A stretch of 64,000 bases of DNA, from the NCBI RefSeq assembly GCF_029227915.1, contig NC_079881.1, forward strand, positions 17,023,501-17,087,500. The letters are read 5' to 3'. The notes beneath the pieces were generated by a model, which saw only the letters and a program-made list of their open reading frames with translations, had not been told where the DNA came from and made no database searches. Below are positions 23,623 through 32,548 of the stretch, in pieces. The stretch's first letter is position 1; each line of letters begins with the position of its first letter. Origin of the DNA: Hydractinia symbiolongicarpus. Its lineage: Eukaryota > Cnidaria > Hydrozoa > Anthoathecata > Hydractiniidae. A program made the translations under genes and the position numbers.

Positions 23623-24273
23623 AATTATGTAGAGTGATGTGACATCAAATGATACCATGCATTCGTCGTCTGATATCTTTATTTCTCTGATGTATTCCGA
23701 AAATTTTTCTGAATTTTTGCTGTGGTCACTTGTTGTAAATTTGCTAAGGATAGAAGCAATAAATTTTGAAAGGTTGTATAACGGTGTTCCAGTGCAGGAG
23801 ACTATTGGTCGAATTGGATTTCCCTGTTTATGAATTTGTGGTAGTCCGTAAAATCGCAGTGGTGGTCCGTCACAAGGTTTCAGTCGGTAATATTGCATAT
23901 CGTCGATGTATTCTTTTCTCTTCACCTCCATTAAGATGTTCCCCGCTTCTCGTTTGATGACTTCTGTAAGATCTTTCTGAAGAAGTTTGTAAGGCTCGTT
24001 GTTGATGTGTTCATTGCACTTGTCGATGTAGTCAGGTGTATTCATTATAACCATTGTTCTCCACTTGTCTGCCGGTAGGATTATAATATCTTTAGATTCT
24101 TCAATGACAGTCTTTCAGATTTTTGCAAATTGTCCTTTGGTGTTTTGCTTTTCTGTAGCGTGAGGCTTACTTTAGCTCTTACTGTGTCTGCCTCTTCTTT
24201 TGGTAGATCTTTAATTGCCTCTACCACTTTCGCAACTATTTCTTTTTTTTGAAATTGAAGCTGCAACGTCGAT
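23620..24273 (-). pseudogene. PLE reverse transcriptase, N-terminal half
   Basis: Reads VAKVVEAIKDLPKEEADTVR, KTPKDNLQKSERLSLKNLK, an in-frame TAA, IILPADK, MVIMNTPDYIDKCNEHI, then the signature block RFYGLPQIHKQGNPIRPIVS, GTPLYNLSKFIASIL, NSEKFSEYIREI, and ECMVSFDVTSLY, the last containing the first catalytic Asp. Homology stops after VPIK, before the YxDD box. The KPxDGPPxRFYGLPKIHKxGxPxRPIVS block is diagnostic for Penelope-like RTs. Confidence 0.8.
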
Positions 24274-25139
24274 CCCAGGGCTCTTTTCTCTCTTTTTGAT
24301 ATAAGGACGGCGAGACAGAAATAGCCCTGGCACTGGCTGATGGTCTTCAAAGGCTGTCCCAAAAATTGCGGCGAGTAACATTTAATCATTTTGATGTGGC
24401 GAATGCGCAATGCAAAACAAGATGGCGTTGCACAAGGAAGCGTTTGTTTGTTGTGAAACTTTACTATAGCCAACAAATGAAATTGGTGAACTCTTTAAAA
24501 AATTTTTTTTTGGTATCTTTTTCAAATATCTTTGTTGAGAAGGCAGGTGAAGAATTTGAAAAGTTCTCACTTGAAACAAAAAGCACCTGTCTTTTTTTTA
24601 TCGTCAATAGCTTGCAAGTGATGCTCATGAATTATTTATGTTTTTAGCAATATTATAAAACAGGTAAAGGTAACAACATTAATTTTTTGAAAAAAGTGTT
24701 AATACGTTGATATACAAATAAAAGTAGAATCAAAAGTAGTTAAATGTTATGTACAGCTAGCTAGTAGTTTAGTAGCTTGTCTAAGAACTCATGTAAAAAT
24801 TTTTCCTTTTACATCAAATGAAGAAAAATATAAATGCTGGAGGAACCATCTCAGTGGACATAAGTAGGTAACATTTCTCTAGTATAATTTTTTTCGGTTA
24901 ATATGTATATAATAAGGCACTATTTTTTTCTGTGTACATGCAGGAGAGGTGATATTTTATATTTTTTTCCAAAGAATTTAAGCACATGCAAATAGTGGTG
25001 TTTATAGCTGCTATCAAGTAAAAACAAGACTGTTTAGCTCCATTATAAGCATTAAAAAAAATATATATATATACACACAATAGAATGCAAAGATACTGCC
25101 TTTTTTTATAGATGCAGCACAGGAACACCTAAAAAGATA

Positions 25140-25424
25140 TACAGACGCAATGTTAAAAATGAGTTTTGCAGATTATGTCAGGAAATAAATGAAACTAAGA
25201 GGTTAAATAACGTTTTTTAAAAAAGTGGCACAGACAAAAATTTGCAACATAAAATATCCCGTGGAATCTACATAGATGTAGGGGACAATTTACTGAGAAC
25301 CATATGTTGCAAATGTGAACGTTTTGTGGAAAAAACGTGGAGTTATTGTCAAGCATGCCAGAAAACACAGGTGGCTTTGAGACAGAAAATTTCAGAAGAG
25401 AATGCACAATTCCCCTGGCCATAA
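25140..25424 (+). pseudogene. ZAD-like zinc-finger fragment
   Basis: One frame with a single TAA near 25218. It reads NEFCRLCQEINETKRLNNVF, stop, then GIYIDVGDNLLRTICCKCERF and WSYCQACQKTQVALRQKISE. The C-x2-C ... C-x2-C arrangement, with the central lLrtIC.kC box and a trailing helix, matches a ZAD-like N-terminal zinc domain of the kind found in multicopy cnidarian genes. Probably the first exon of the element's own protein. Confidence in the domain type is moderate. Confidence 0.5.
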
Positions 25425-25526
25425 AATGTTAACAAGATTTGATCCAGAAAAAAAGTATGATGAGCACAAAACAGAAAGACCACGAAAAAAAAATGTTTGA
25501 TGCAGTACCTGTGACAGGAAGCACGG

Positions 25527-25850
25527 ATGACAGGTGATATGCATTTAGTTAATGGTGAGGGGTCAATTCTGTTAAATAATTCATACCAAGCTTTAGGAGA
25601 GTTCTCAGCTGATAATCTATGGGCTGAACTAGTCAAAAAACACAGTACTCTTGTGGATGTTTTTAATGCTGTTAGTGGAAATTCTTGTGTTGCAAAGAAT
25701 ACACCAAAAAATGTTCAACTCAAGTATATACACACTGATATATTCCCTCCTTATGAATATACGCTGGCATGTATTGAGCTTATTTCAACGATTAAACAGT
25801 GTCAATTTAATCGAAGGTGGTTGCAGTAAGGAGATATACATGAAATAGTT
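25527..25850 (+). pseudogene. fragment following ZAD-like exon
   Basis: Open for 100 codons from 25527 (LVKKHSTLVDVFNAVSGNSC, AKNTPKNVQLKY), then continues one frame over in 25651-25848 (YSLLMNIRWHVLSLFQRLNS, LIEGGCSKEI). The two overlap in a way that implies a single indel near 25730. Sequence of this type follows ZAD-like domains in cnidarian multicopy proteins as far as I recall; function unknown. Likely the second exon of the same gene as 25140-25424. Confidence 0.4.
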
Positions 25851-25905
25851 TTTATACACATAAGTACAAAAAAAAATTTATATTTTATAAACTTGGGACA
25901 TAAAT

Positions 25906-26695
25906 GAAAATAATTTACAAAGAGGTGGCAAGCCACCGCAATGATGAACTCAACCTGTTAGGTCTTTGGAAACAAGCTAGACGTTGTACTCCTCTAGAGA
26001 ATATGCCTCTAAAAGCACAATTCTCCCTTTTTACAAGGAATTAAAAAAATATAAAAAAAAAATTAAAATAAAAAGGACACAACACATTTGAAAAGATGAA
26101 CAGAACTTTAACCAAGGGCAGGTAGGTTTCGACCCATATTTCTGAACCTAAGTACCCTGGATGTCTAGCTGGGTCACCTGGAAGAGGTCCGCGGATGGTC
26201 ATCAGCAGAAACTAGACATCCCTATCTTCCTAAAATTAACTTTCACCACTTTCTGTTCAACTGTGCTATTCTTTGTTTTTAACTCAGGTAATAAGTGGAG
26301 TCGTTACTCTCCAAAGACAAGATCATGTGTGGTCAAACCCCCCCTGCTAATATTTTTTTTTATTTTTATTTATTTATTTTTTTTAACTGGGGTAATAAGT
26401 GGAGTCGTCACTCTCCAAAGACAAGACCTAGTATGATCAAACCCCCTTGCTAACTTAATTTTTATTTGATTTTGTTTTATTTTTGACTGGGGTAATAAGT
26501 GGAGTCGTCACTCTCCAAAGACAAGACTGAGTGAAGTCAAGCCCCCTTGCTGACTCATTCCGGTTAACATATTCTTATCTCAGTCTTCTAAAAAGAAAAC
26601 ATATGACTCGTGACTGTTAATAAGGCGGTCATCACAGAAAATTACTGCTCTATCGTTACTAATAACATAGATTTTGTAATATAAGTGCAGAATTA
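25906..26695 (-). mobile_element. USP-LINE copy 3, 5'-truncated
   Basis: Minus-strand copy containing the last codons of the USP domain (26580-26660) and the 3' tail. The tail holds three tandem monomers of about 100 bp (ATAAGTGGAGTCGT at 26291, 26395, 26495), a central unique part, the CTAGAGG stem-loop and the family 3' end CCTCTTTGTAAATTATTTTC. It lies within the TIR element 24274-27984. Confidence 0.75.
26580..26660 (-). pseudogene. USP C-terminus in LINE copy 3
   Basis: Minus-strand codons read SNDRAVIFCDDRLINSHESY then VFFLED and stop. Compare CNDRAVVPC...PYIFFLEE and stop in copy 2 at 39325-39397. The match sits directly upstream of the same 3' tail, which is the evidence that the USP is part of the LINE and not a chance neighbour. 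Confidence 0.7.
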
Positions 26696-27065
26696 GAATT
26701 TAGTGCTTTTGAAGATCTCTATATTTTCTGGATGTAAATTGAGAAACCTCATTTCTTGAAATTCTACAGCTATACGAAACAACAGTAATTTTAATAGGTA
26801 ACAGGCAAAAATTTAAAACTAAATTTAGAAAGTGAGAGGGCAATCAATCCTGCAATGTTGCAGGTGATGATAAAATGGCGATGGTTTTTTTCAGTTGCAA
26901 ACACGGTTTAACAAGTTGGCTATATCTCTGTTTCATACCAGCCGAGAAACATTGTTGGATTTGATAGGTGGTCATTTCTTGGACAAGGCAATAGAAGACA
27001 TTAGAAAACGAGATACCTATCGTGACACGGGGGACAACTGGGGCATCCGCATTTAAAAGGGACAT

Positions 27066-27500
27066 ATGAGAGGGAAAAATCAAAATGAAGACCTTCATTT
27101 GTTTGCATCCAATCTTATCAAAAATAGAGTTTCTTTTAACCATCTTGCGAATGACAAACCAGTATGTGATCTTAAATTGCTCTCAAATTGGAAATTTTCT
27201 TTTACTATTGAAGAGTGGAAGAAATACATTGAAACAACGAAAGTACTTGTTGGTAAAATCATTGATAAACATTTATCAAAGTTTTCATTTCTTAAGAAAT
27301 TTCTGCCAGATCACATATCGCATGATTACACAAATGAAATGTCTGTAAAATGTACTATAATATCAATGCCTATAATTAATGCAAACGAAAATAACTACAA
27401 TGATTGTATACTAATTTTACGACAATATGAATCATGGATTGCAGAAATATTGATAAAAGAGGTTGTAGTTCTTTGTTATTTTGTTCATATGCATTAGGTA
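27066..27500 (+). pseudogene. DUF6589-like fragment
   Basis: A 143-codon frame containing SNWKFSFTIEEWKKYIETTK, KFLPDHISHDYTNEMSVKCT and IISMPIINANENNYNDCILI, LRQYESWIAEIL. The DHISHxYxxEMSxKsxI-x-MPi pattern followed by a Y-D-vIxIL...E.W segment recalls the upstream part of DUF6589 proteins that are repetitive in cnidarians. The DUF itself is not here. Function unknown; identification tentative. Confidence 0.35.
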
Positions 27501-27984
27501 AAATTGCAGCAGAAGCTCCTCTACCCTTCAGAATAGCAATTTGATCCTCGGTTATGGATATAAGTGCGCTTACGACGATAACTATATTCTTTATCTTTTT
27601 AAAGGGTATAAATACGGTAAAAGCTGATATATTAAAAATTTTCCATAGCCAGTAGGAAGAACACTGATAACATCTTTACCAATTACAAGAAAATCAAGCG
27701 CTTTGACTTGTTTTGGTTTTAGCAAATACCCTTTAATTTTACATTCTTCCAGAGAGATTTGAATTCTGGTGAATAAATATGTTAAGTGTTCAATTTGAAT
27801 TGCTGCGCTGAAGCAATAAACCTCATGAACTCGACGAGCTTGTCTGGGAGTTTGTCACGCTCGCTTGAAATACAACCGGTAATCGAGCAAACACCGCATA
27901 TTTTGCGATGTTTAAGACCGGCCAGTATCAGGGCTATTTCTGTCTCGCCGTCCTTAAATCAAAAAGAGAGAAAAGAGCCCTGGG

Positions 27985-28172
27985 ATCGAGGTTGTTGAAC
28001 CTGGAGTCACACAGAAATTCATTTCTTTTGATAGGTTTGTTTCTTCTGTTGTGAGTTGTCTGTTGGAGAGATTAACAATCCATTTGCTCTTTTCTATACC
28101 CGTTTGTGTATCATCATTGAATCTGTCATTGATTATGTTGAACTTTTTAAGGTGTCTGTCTTTAATCTTATT
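27985..28172 (-). pseudogene. PLE N-terminal part
   Basis: Reads KDRHLKKFNIIND, TQTGIEKSKWIVNLSNRQLT, EETNLSKEMNFCVTP, the W-VxNLS-RxLtxxExxLLxkGxxFxVTP pattern that precedes the RT in Penelope-like proteins. It breaks at the AT duplication of the 24274-27984 element. Confidence 0.7.
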
Positions 28173-28769
28173 TCGAACTTTACTTTTACTTTTATCGAAA
28201 TCAGTTTGTTGGGCTGTTAATCTAGGTCCTTTAAATGGTGCTTGAAGTTGCCTTCTCAAAGGGTAGGCTGGGTGTCCATATATGCAAAGTATACGACCAT
28301 CTGCAGCATGCGAATGTTGCAGAAGTTGTCCAAGAAAACCAGACTGTGCCAGCATAGCAGCATCATGTCTTTTCCTTCTACTGGTTCAAACAAATTTGCT
28401 ACAAGTCCATTTGGGATAAACTTTGGAATATTAATACTGTGAACATGTTTATGTCCATTATAAAGAATCCTTTGATTTTCTCTAGGTTGACTAATTGGTC
28501 TCATCGTACCGTCAACAAAACCCCAGCAAAAATCTAAAGCACCACCTTTATCATGAATGATATGAGCATATTCTTCAAAAGATGCAGGAGACATCCATAG
28601 ATGATTAAATCCTGATAAACGTCTGACATAGTTTTATTATGAACATGGTTTAAAGTGTTATAATTAGCCATCTACAACTCAAAAACTGATCTTTCAAAAA
28701 CTATTATCATGGATTGCATTTCGTTCAAAAAAAAATACACAAAGCTTCAATACCATCGAATTTCGATCT
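28173..28769 (-). pseudogene. PIF/Harbinger transposase, C-terminal part
   Basis: Minus-strand DDE_Tnp_4 sequence continuing from 32121-32365 across the P element. Order: KFDGIEALCIF just inside the P duplication, FCWGFVDGTMRPISQPREN (first catalytic Asp), NGHKHVHSINIPKF, NGLVANLFEPVEGKD, a frameshift, then MLAQSGFLGQLLQHSHA and LCIYGHPAYPLRRQLQAPF. The usual YGDPAYPL box has His for the second catalytic Asp. The protein breaks off at about 28172, after FDKSKSKVR, before the third catalytic residue, where Penelope-like sequence begins. Confidence 0.75.
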
Positions 28770-28776
28770 ATTATAG

Positions 28777-28807
28777 CATAGTCATAAGAAAAAAAGATAG
28801 TCTGGAG
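28777..28807 (+). repeat. P-element left TIR
   Basis: 31 bp, perfect inverted match to 32083-32113; preceded by ATTATAG. Confidence 0.95.
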
Positions 28808-28872
28808 GCCGGCGATGGCCCATGGTTTAGCCTTTAGCAAATTATTTAGCTGGCGCCCAGACCTCCGAAAGT

Positions 28873-28935
28873 ACACAAGAACTTCAAAATGGCTGATTAT
28901 TAGTGGGCAACTCCCATCGGTTGAAGTTCTTGTGT
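28873..28935. promoter_or_regulatory. 15-bp inverted repeat near P-element left end
   Basis: ACACAAGAACTTCAA (28873-28887) and TTGAAGTTCTTGTGT (28921-28935) are perfect inverted copies separated by 33 nt, 24 bp upstream of the transposase ATG and about 100 bp from the end. Position resembles the subterminal inverted repeats and transposase-binding sites of Drosophila P; function here is inferred only. Confidence 0.5.
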
Positions 28936-28958
28936 AATATTTTGAGTATATTTACAAC

Positions 28959-30395
28959 ATGCCTGGCGCAAATTGCTCAATTTATGGTTGTTCTGTTTCT
29001 CGAAGAAATAAAGAGTTCAGTATATTCAAGATTCCATCTCCTAACAATGATTCGTCCAAAACGTGGATTTAACAATGAAGTGATTTCAGAGTTAAAACAA
29101 AAGACAGAGCTATTTTCTTCTCCTGAAAGATTTGTTACTATTCTCTTCGATGAAATGAAGGTGCAAGAAGATCTTGTATGGGATAAACACACTGGCGAGT
29201 TGATTGGTTTTGTAGACTTGGGTGACATTTCAGTAAATTATGCAAATCTAAAAAATGTTAAAGAATTGGCTACCCATGTCCTTGTATTTTTGGTTAAAAG
29301 TGTTGTCAATCCTCTTTCATACAGCATAGCCACCTTTGCCACTACAGGTGCAACATCTTTTCAGATATTTCCATTATTTTGAAAAGCTGTTAATATTTTG
29401 GAAAATATTGATTTAAAGGTTATTGCTGCAACTGCTGATGGTGCTTCACCAAACCGCAAATTTTTCAAAATGCACAAAGCTTTGGATGGAAACCCAGGAA
29501 AGAATGTTGTTTATAGAATTGAAAACCTTTGCAGTCAAGATAAACGGTATATCTATTTTTTTGCTGATGTCCCTCATCTTATCAAAACTGCTCGTAATTG
29601 CCTCTCCAACTCAGGTGCTGGTCTGGTACCAGGTATATGTGGAATAATGGTTTATTTATTTTATGGAGTCATATATCTCAACTGTATTATGAGGATTTGG
29701 ACAGTGGTTTAAAAATGCTAACTCGTCTTACATCTGGTCACATTAACCTAACACCGTATTCTGTTATGAGAGTTCGTCTTGCAGCACAAGTCCTAAGTGA
29801 AACAGTTGGTTCGATTCTAAACGAATTTGGACCACCAGAAGCTGCTGGTACTGCCCAGTTTTGTGACATGATGGATAAGTGTTTTGATTGCTTGAATGTC
29901 AGAAACACTTTTGAACATACATTGAAGCGAAAACCTTTTTTAAAGCCATATGAGTCGATAGATGATGAGAGATTTGAGTGGTTGGATAATTTTCTATCGT
30001 ATTTTACACAGTGGAAAGAATCCATAGATCAACGTGCAGGAAACTTTTCTAACCATGCTAAAAGTAACATGTTTGTTTCATGGCAGACACATGAAGGATT
30101 GCAAATAACAGTCCATTCCTTCAAAGAAGTTTCTAAGTTTCTTCTTCAGCATGGTGTTCCATATATTCTTTCTGAAAGGTTTTGTCAAGACGATCTGGAA
30201 AATTACTTTGGCAGACAGCGTGCTATTGGTCATCGCCGAGATAATCCATCTGTGAAAGATGTCGGCTACAACGACAACACCATAAAATCTCAATTTTCTG
30301 TTCGCCCAATTGCTGGTAATGTTCGAGGTGCTGTTGGTAAATATAACGTTATTGATAATACTCCACTACCCAAAAGAAAGAAATCAAATCAGTAA
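28959..30395 (+). pseudogene. P-element (THAP9-like) transposase, broken
   Basis: ATG at 28959 opens a THAP domain start (MPGANCSIYGCSVSRRNK, ligands C6 and C11) that runs to a stop at 29076; the rest of THAP and the leucine-zipper region are deleted. The RNase-H core continues in another frame: VTILFDEMKVQEDLVWDKHT (first catalytic Asp), IAAT-ADGASPN (second Asp), ADVPHLIKTARN, then a frameshift near 29620, WNNGLFILWSHISQLYYEDL, HINLTPYSVMRVRLAAQVLS and the C-terminal SERFCQDDLENYFGRQRAIG box with the catalytic Glu. An in-frame TGA replaces a Trp codon at about 29381. Length of the remnant is about 480 codons against about 750-900 for the full family. Inactive as it stands. Confidence 0.88.
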
Positions 30396-30432
30396 GAACT
30401 TTTGTCCTATTAGGGAATTTCTAATAAAACAG

Positions 30433-30826
30433 AAAACAGCTATTTTTATAGCTACAGCCCTGGTAGTCCAACAGTAGGACAACCACATTGTGGTAGATCT
30501 AGGTTCAAATCCTAGTCAGGGCTTGTATTATGAAAATGCATAAGATATATTTTTTATTGTCCTTCGGACATAACAAACATAACTAAATTCAGCATAATGA
30601 ACAATTAGATTATATTTTATGAAACATGATAAGATTTACTAATTTTACCAAATTTTTCTTCATCACATGACTTCTTTAAGTACCAATATTAAAACACAAA
30701 TTTAAAAAAAAAAGTTTCTAAAACACATTTTAGTTATCATCGTCTCAGCTGGGAGTTGAACCCGGATTACCAGATTGGTATCTTTCCATTAGACGACCGA
30801 GACTGTGGCTATAAAAATAACCGTTT
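30433..30826. repeat. palindrome with tRNA-like arms inside the P element
   Basis: Two diverged inverted arms of about 90 nt share a leader (TATTTTTATAGC then ACAG) followed by a tRNA-like sequence. Left arm 30457-30522 (plus): 7 bp acceptor-type pairing GCCCTGG/TCAGGGC, a D-like arm GTCC...GGAC, a hairpin ACCAC-ATT-GTGGT in place of the anticodon arm, and a T arm with GGTTCAAATCC. Right arm 30742-30803 (minus): GTCTCGG/CTGAGAC, GTCT...AGAT, ACCA-ATC-TGGT and GGTTCAACTCC. Both lack a normal 7 nt anticodon loop, so they are not functional tRNA genes. It lies between the two convergent P-element genes. Confidence 0.65.
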
Positions 30827-30888
30827 TAATTTGGCAAAAGACATTACTGCGTTGGTTTTGAACTGCAAGTGGAACTGGCCCTTTTCAT

Positions 30889-32082
30889 TTATGTCCTGAG
30901 AGAACGTTTTTTTGATGCCTTTTTCGCTATTTTGTGTTTTTCCCTAACATCTTTTGCATACGAGAAGGTACGAACCTTGACAAACAAACTTACCATATGT
31001 TCCAACAAATTGAGCTGAGTTTCTTTCTTAACTTTTGGACTAACACTATACCCAATACTGGTAAAATTGGAAACAACTAATGAATTGGTGATCATAGAGC
31101 GTACTAAGTCTTTGCAGTTGATAACAGATGTCACATTGATTGTGTGCTCACGAAAGATTTGCTCACATTGGTAAAAAACATCTTGGATTTTGGTACTTGC
31201 CATCCAAAGTCCACCTCTGTTCCGAGCATTAACCAGTGTCTGGGTGCTACCTTTTTCTACTTTATAAGCTTGTAGTAGTGATACATACTGCTTATAAACT
31301 TCAGAACTATGCCACTTCTTTGAAAAGCGAAATTTTGAATGCAGTTTGTGCAATATATAACCAAGCAGATATTGCAAACTCTTTTTTTCCTTATCAGGTA
31401 AAGATGCAATTTTAGTTAAGGTTTTAGCATCACCAACTTTTAAACCAGAAAGGTGGAGTAAAACATCATTAGCTACTTCATCAAGTAAAGTGTTACTAAC
31501 AGTTTTATCTTTAAACTTATCCAACAACAAATTTTCAACAAGCAACGAATAATATTTTGCATAAAATTTCTCAGCATCACCATTAAATTCATCTATTACA
31601 GACCTTATTTTGCACCAAAGTTCATGTGCCTCATCTGTAGAAAAAGAAAAATTCTTTGGTGAGAATTTATTTCTTAGCTCTTCTGGGAAACAGCAGTCTG
31701 AGACAAGTTTTTCAGCACATTATTTCACAATCATCTTCAGTTCAAGTGAATGCAGTTTTTTCAAAGAAATTTCATCAGAAGTAACCACTAAGTCTGTTGA
31801 GGGTCGTGTCACATGCTTACTGTTGATGTGCCTAGAAAGGCCACGCCTGGACTTGCATCTCTTTTCACAATGTTCGCATTGAAATCCTTCAACTATTTCT
31901 TCATCCAATGTTACCTCAGAAACAAGGTTATTAATTTCTTCATTAAAATCTTCATCTGCATCAAGAAAACCACCTTCTAGCAAGTAATACAAATCATCAA
32001 GCTCTTCTCCTAGTGGGTCGTCAAACTTTTCTCTGCCTTGCGCGCGCAAGACAATATTGAAGCTAATAAACGGCCCACCTGG
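30889..32082 (-). pseudogene. P-element second gene: C2H2 finger + helical protein
   Basis: One minus-strand frame open from the right TIR to 30889 except for a single TAA at about 31720 (after LELKMIVK); about 398 codons. It has an acidic N-terminus (DDPLGEELDDLYYLLEGG), one C2H2 zinc finger FQCEHCEKRCKSRRGLSRHI (C-x2-C-x12-H-x4-H), a middle segment (ELRNKFSPKNFSFSTDEAHE) and a helical C-terminus (LQYLLGYILHKLHSKFRF, LVNARNRGGLWMAS, CEQIFREHT) ending in a basic tail. No ATG lies inside the element before the finger; the first in-frame ATG (32133) is outside the TIR, so a spliced or flank-supplied start must be used. Function unknown; its placement suggests a regulator or accessory transposition factor. 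Confidence 0.65.
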
Positions 32083-32113
32083 CTCCAGACTATCTTTTTT
32101 TCTTATGACTATG
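32083..32113 (-). repeat. P-element right TIR
   Basis: 31 bp, perfect inverted copy of 28777-28807; followed by ATTATAG at 32114-32120. Confidence 0.95.
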
Positions 32114-32120
32114 ATTATAG

Positions 32121-32365
32121 CAAACCACTTCATCTGGTAGTTAAAAAAGTTCTTTCAAAAGATAAAAATCATTTTTCTTGAACATGTTAGCAATACATTC
32201 ATCTTCATTTAGCTTATCCAAGACAAATTCAGCATCTCTCCAGTATTTCAAATCTGGGTTTTTTGATCTATTTAAGTCATATAACAACAAAAATTCTTCA
32301 TAATTTGAAAGGTTATCATAGTAGCCGAATAAAAGGGCTTCTCTAATCTCTCTAAAACCTGACAT
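32121..32365 (-). pseudogene. PIF/Harbinger transposase, N-terminal part
   Basis: Starts at ATG 32365: MSGFREIREALLFGYYDNL, EEFLLLYDLNRSKNPDLKYW, EDECIANMFKKND, then a stop at 32141 followed by LPDEVVCYN, where the P-element duplication begins. The EEFxLLYDxNxSKNPDxxYW stretch and acidic DECxxxFRxxK are typical N-terminal sequence of cnidarian Harbinger transposases. The continuation lies at 28769 on the other side of the P element. Confidence 0.7.
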
Positions 32366-32548
32366 TATGATGCATAAGGTGAATCAAATATCGAATTCTG
32401 CCATATTTGTTTTTGTGCTTTTTCATGCCATTTTTAAGCTCTGGCTTGGCGAATGTTACCATATTTTGGACGGAGGTTGGTTGTTTGACGGCAGTATTCA
32501 ATTACGACTGTTCCGTCTATTCACCACTGCCGCTGCTTAAGCTCCCTA
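32366..32548. other. spacer upstream of Harbinger ATG
   Basis: Between the Harbinger start codon and the SINE. No gene; could include the Harbinger promoter, but no motif is identified. Confidence 0.4.

Larger units (their letters stand above)
24274..27984. mobile_element. 3.7-kb TIR element of uncertain superfamily
   Basis: Inverted ends of 56 bp with one mismatch begin CCCAGGGCTCTTTTCTCTCT (24274-24329 and, inverted, 27929-27984); weaker similarity continues inward. AT is duplicated at 24272-24273 and 27985-27986, and removal restores the PLE frame. Contents on the plus strand: a ZAD-like zinc finger (25140-25424), a conserved-looking helical fragment (25527-25850) and a DUF6589-like fragment (27066-27500). 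It also carries a LINE tail insertion (25906-26695). The AT duplication is shared with ISL2EU, but no DDE_Tnp_4 or YqaJ sequence is present. Confidence 0.8.
23620..28172 (-). mobile_element. Penelope-like element fragment, split
   Basis: Minus-strand PLE remnant in two pieces, 27985-28172 (N-terminal) and 23620-24273 (RT), separated by the TIR element 24274-27984. Removing that element and one copy of the AT duplication rejoins the frame (codons TSIDVAAS). The 5' boundary lies at about 28172, where the frame passes from Harbinger-like to PLE sequence; the 3' part of RT and the GIY-YIG endonuclease are missing. Confidence 0.75.
28777..32113 (+). mobile_element. P-superfamily transposon with two convergent genes
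   Basis: 3337 bp with perfect 31 bp TIRs beginning CATAGTCATAAGAAAAAAAG (28777-28807, 32083-32113) and a 7 bp duplication ATTATAG at 28770-28776 and 32114-32120. The target is a Harbinger transposase gene whose codons continue on both sides. Known: Drosophila P also has 31 bp TIRs starting CAT and 8 bp duplications. It contains a THAP9-like transposase gene (plus, 28959-30395) and a second gene (minus, 30889-32082), with a tRNA-like palindrome between them. Confidence 0.93.

Noticed and set aside
24366-24647. 93-codon plus-strand ORF near the left end of the 3.7-kb TIR element
   Set aside because: No recognisable motif and it reads antisense to other equally weak frames.
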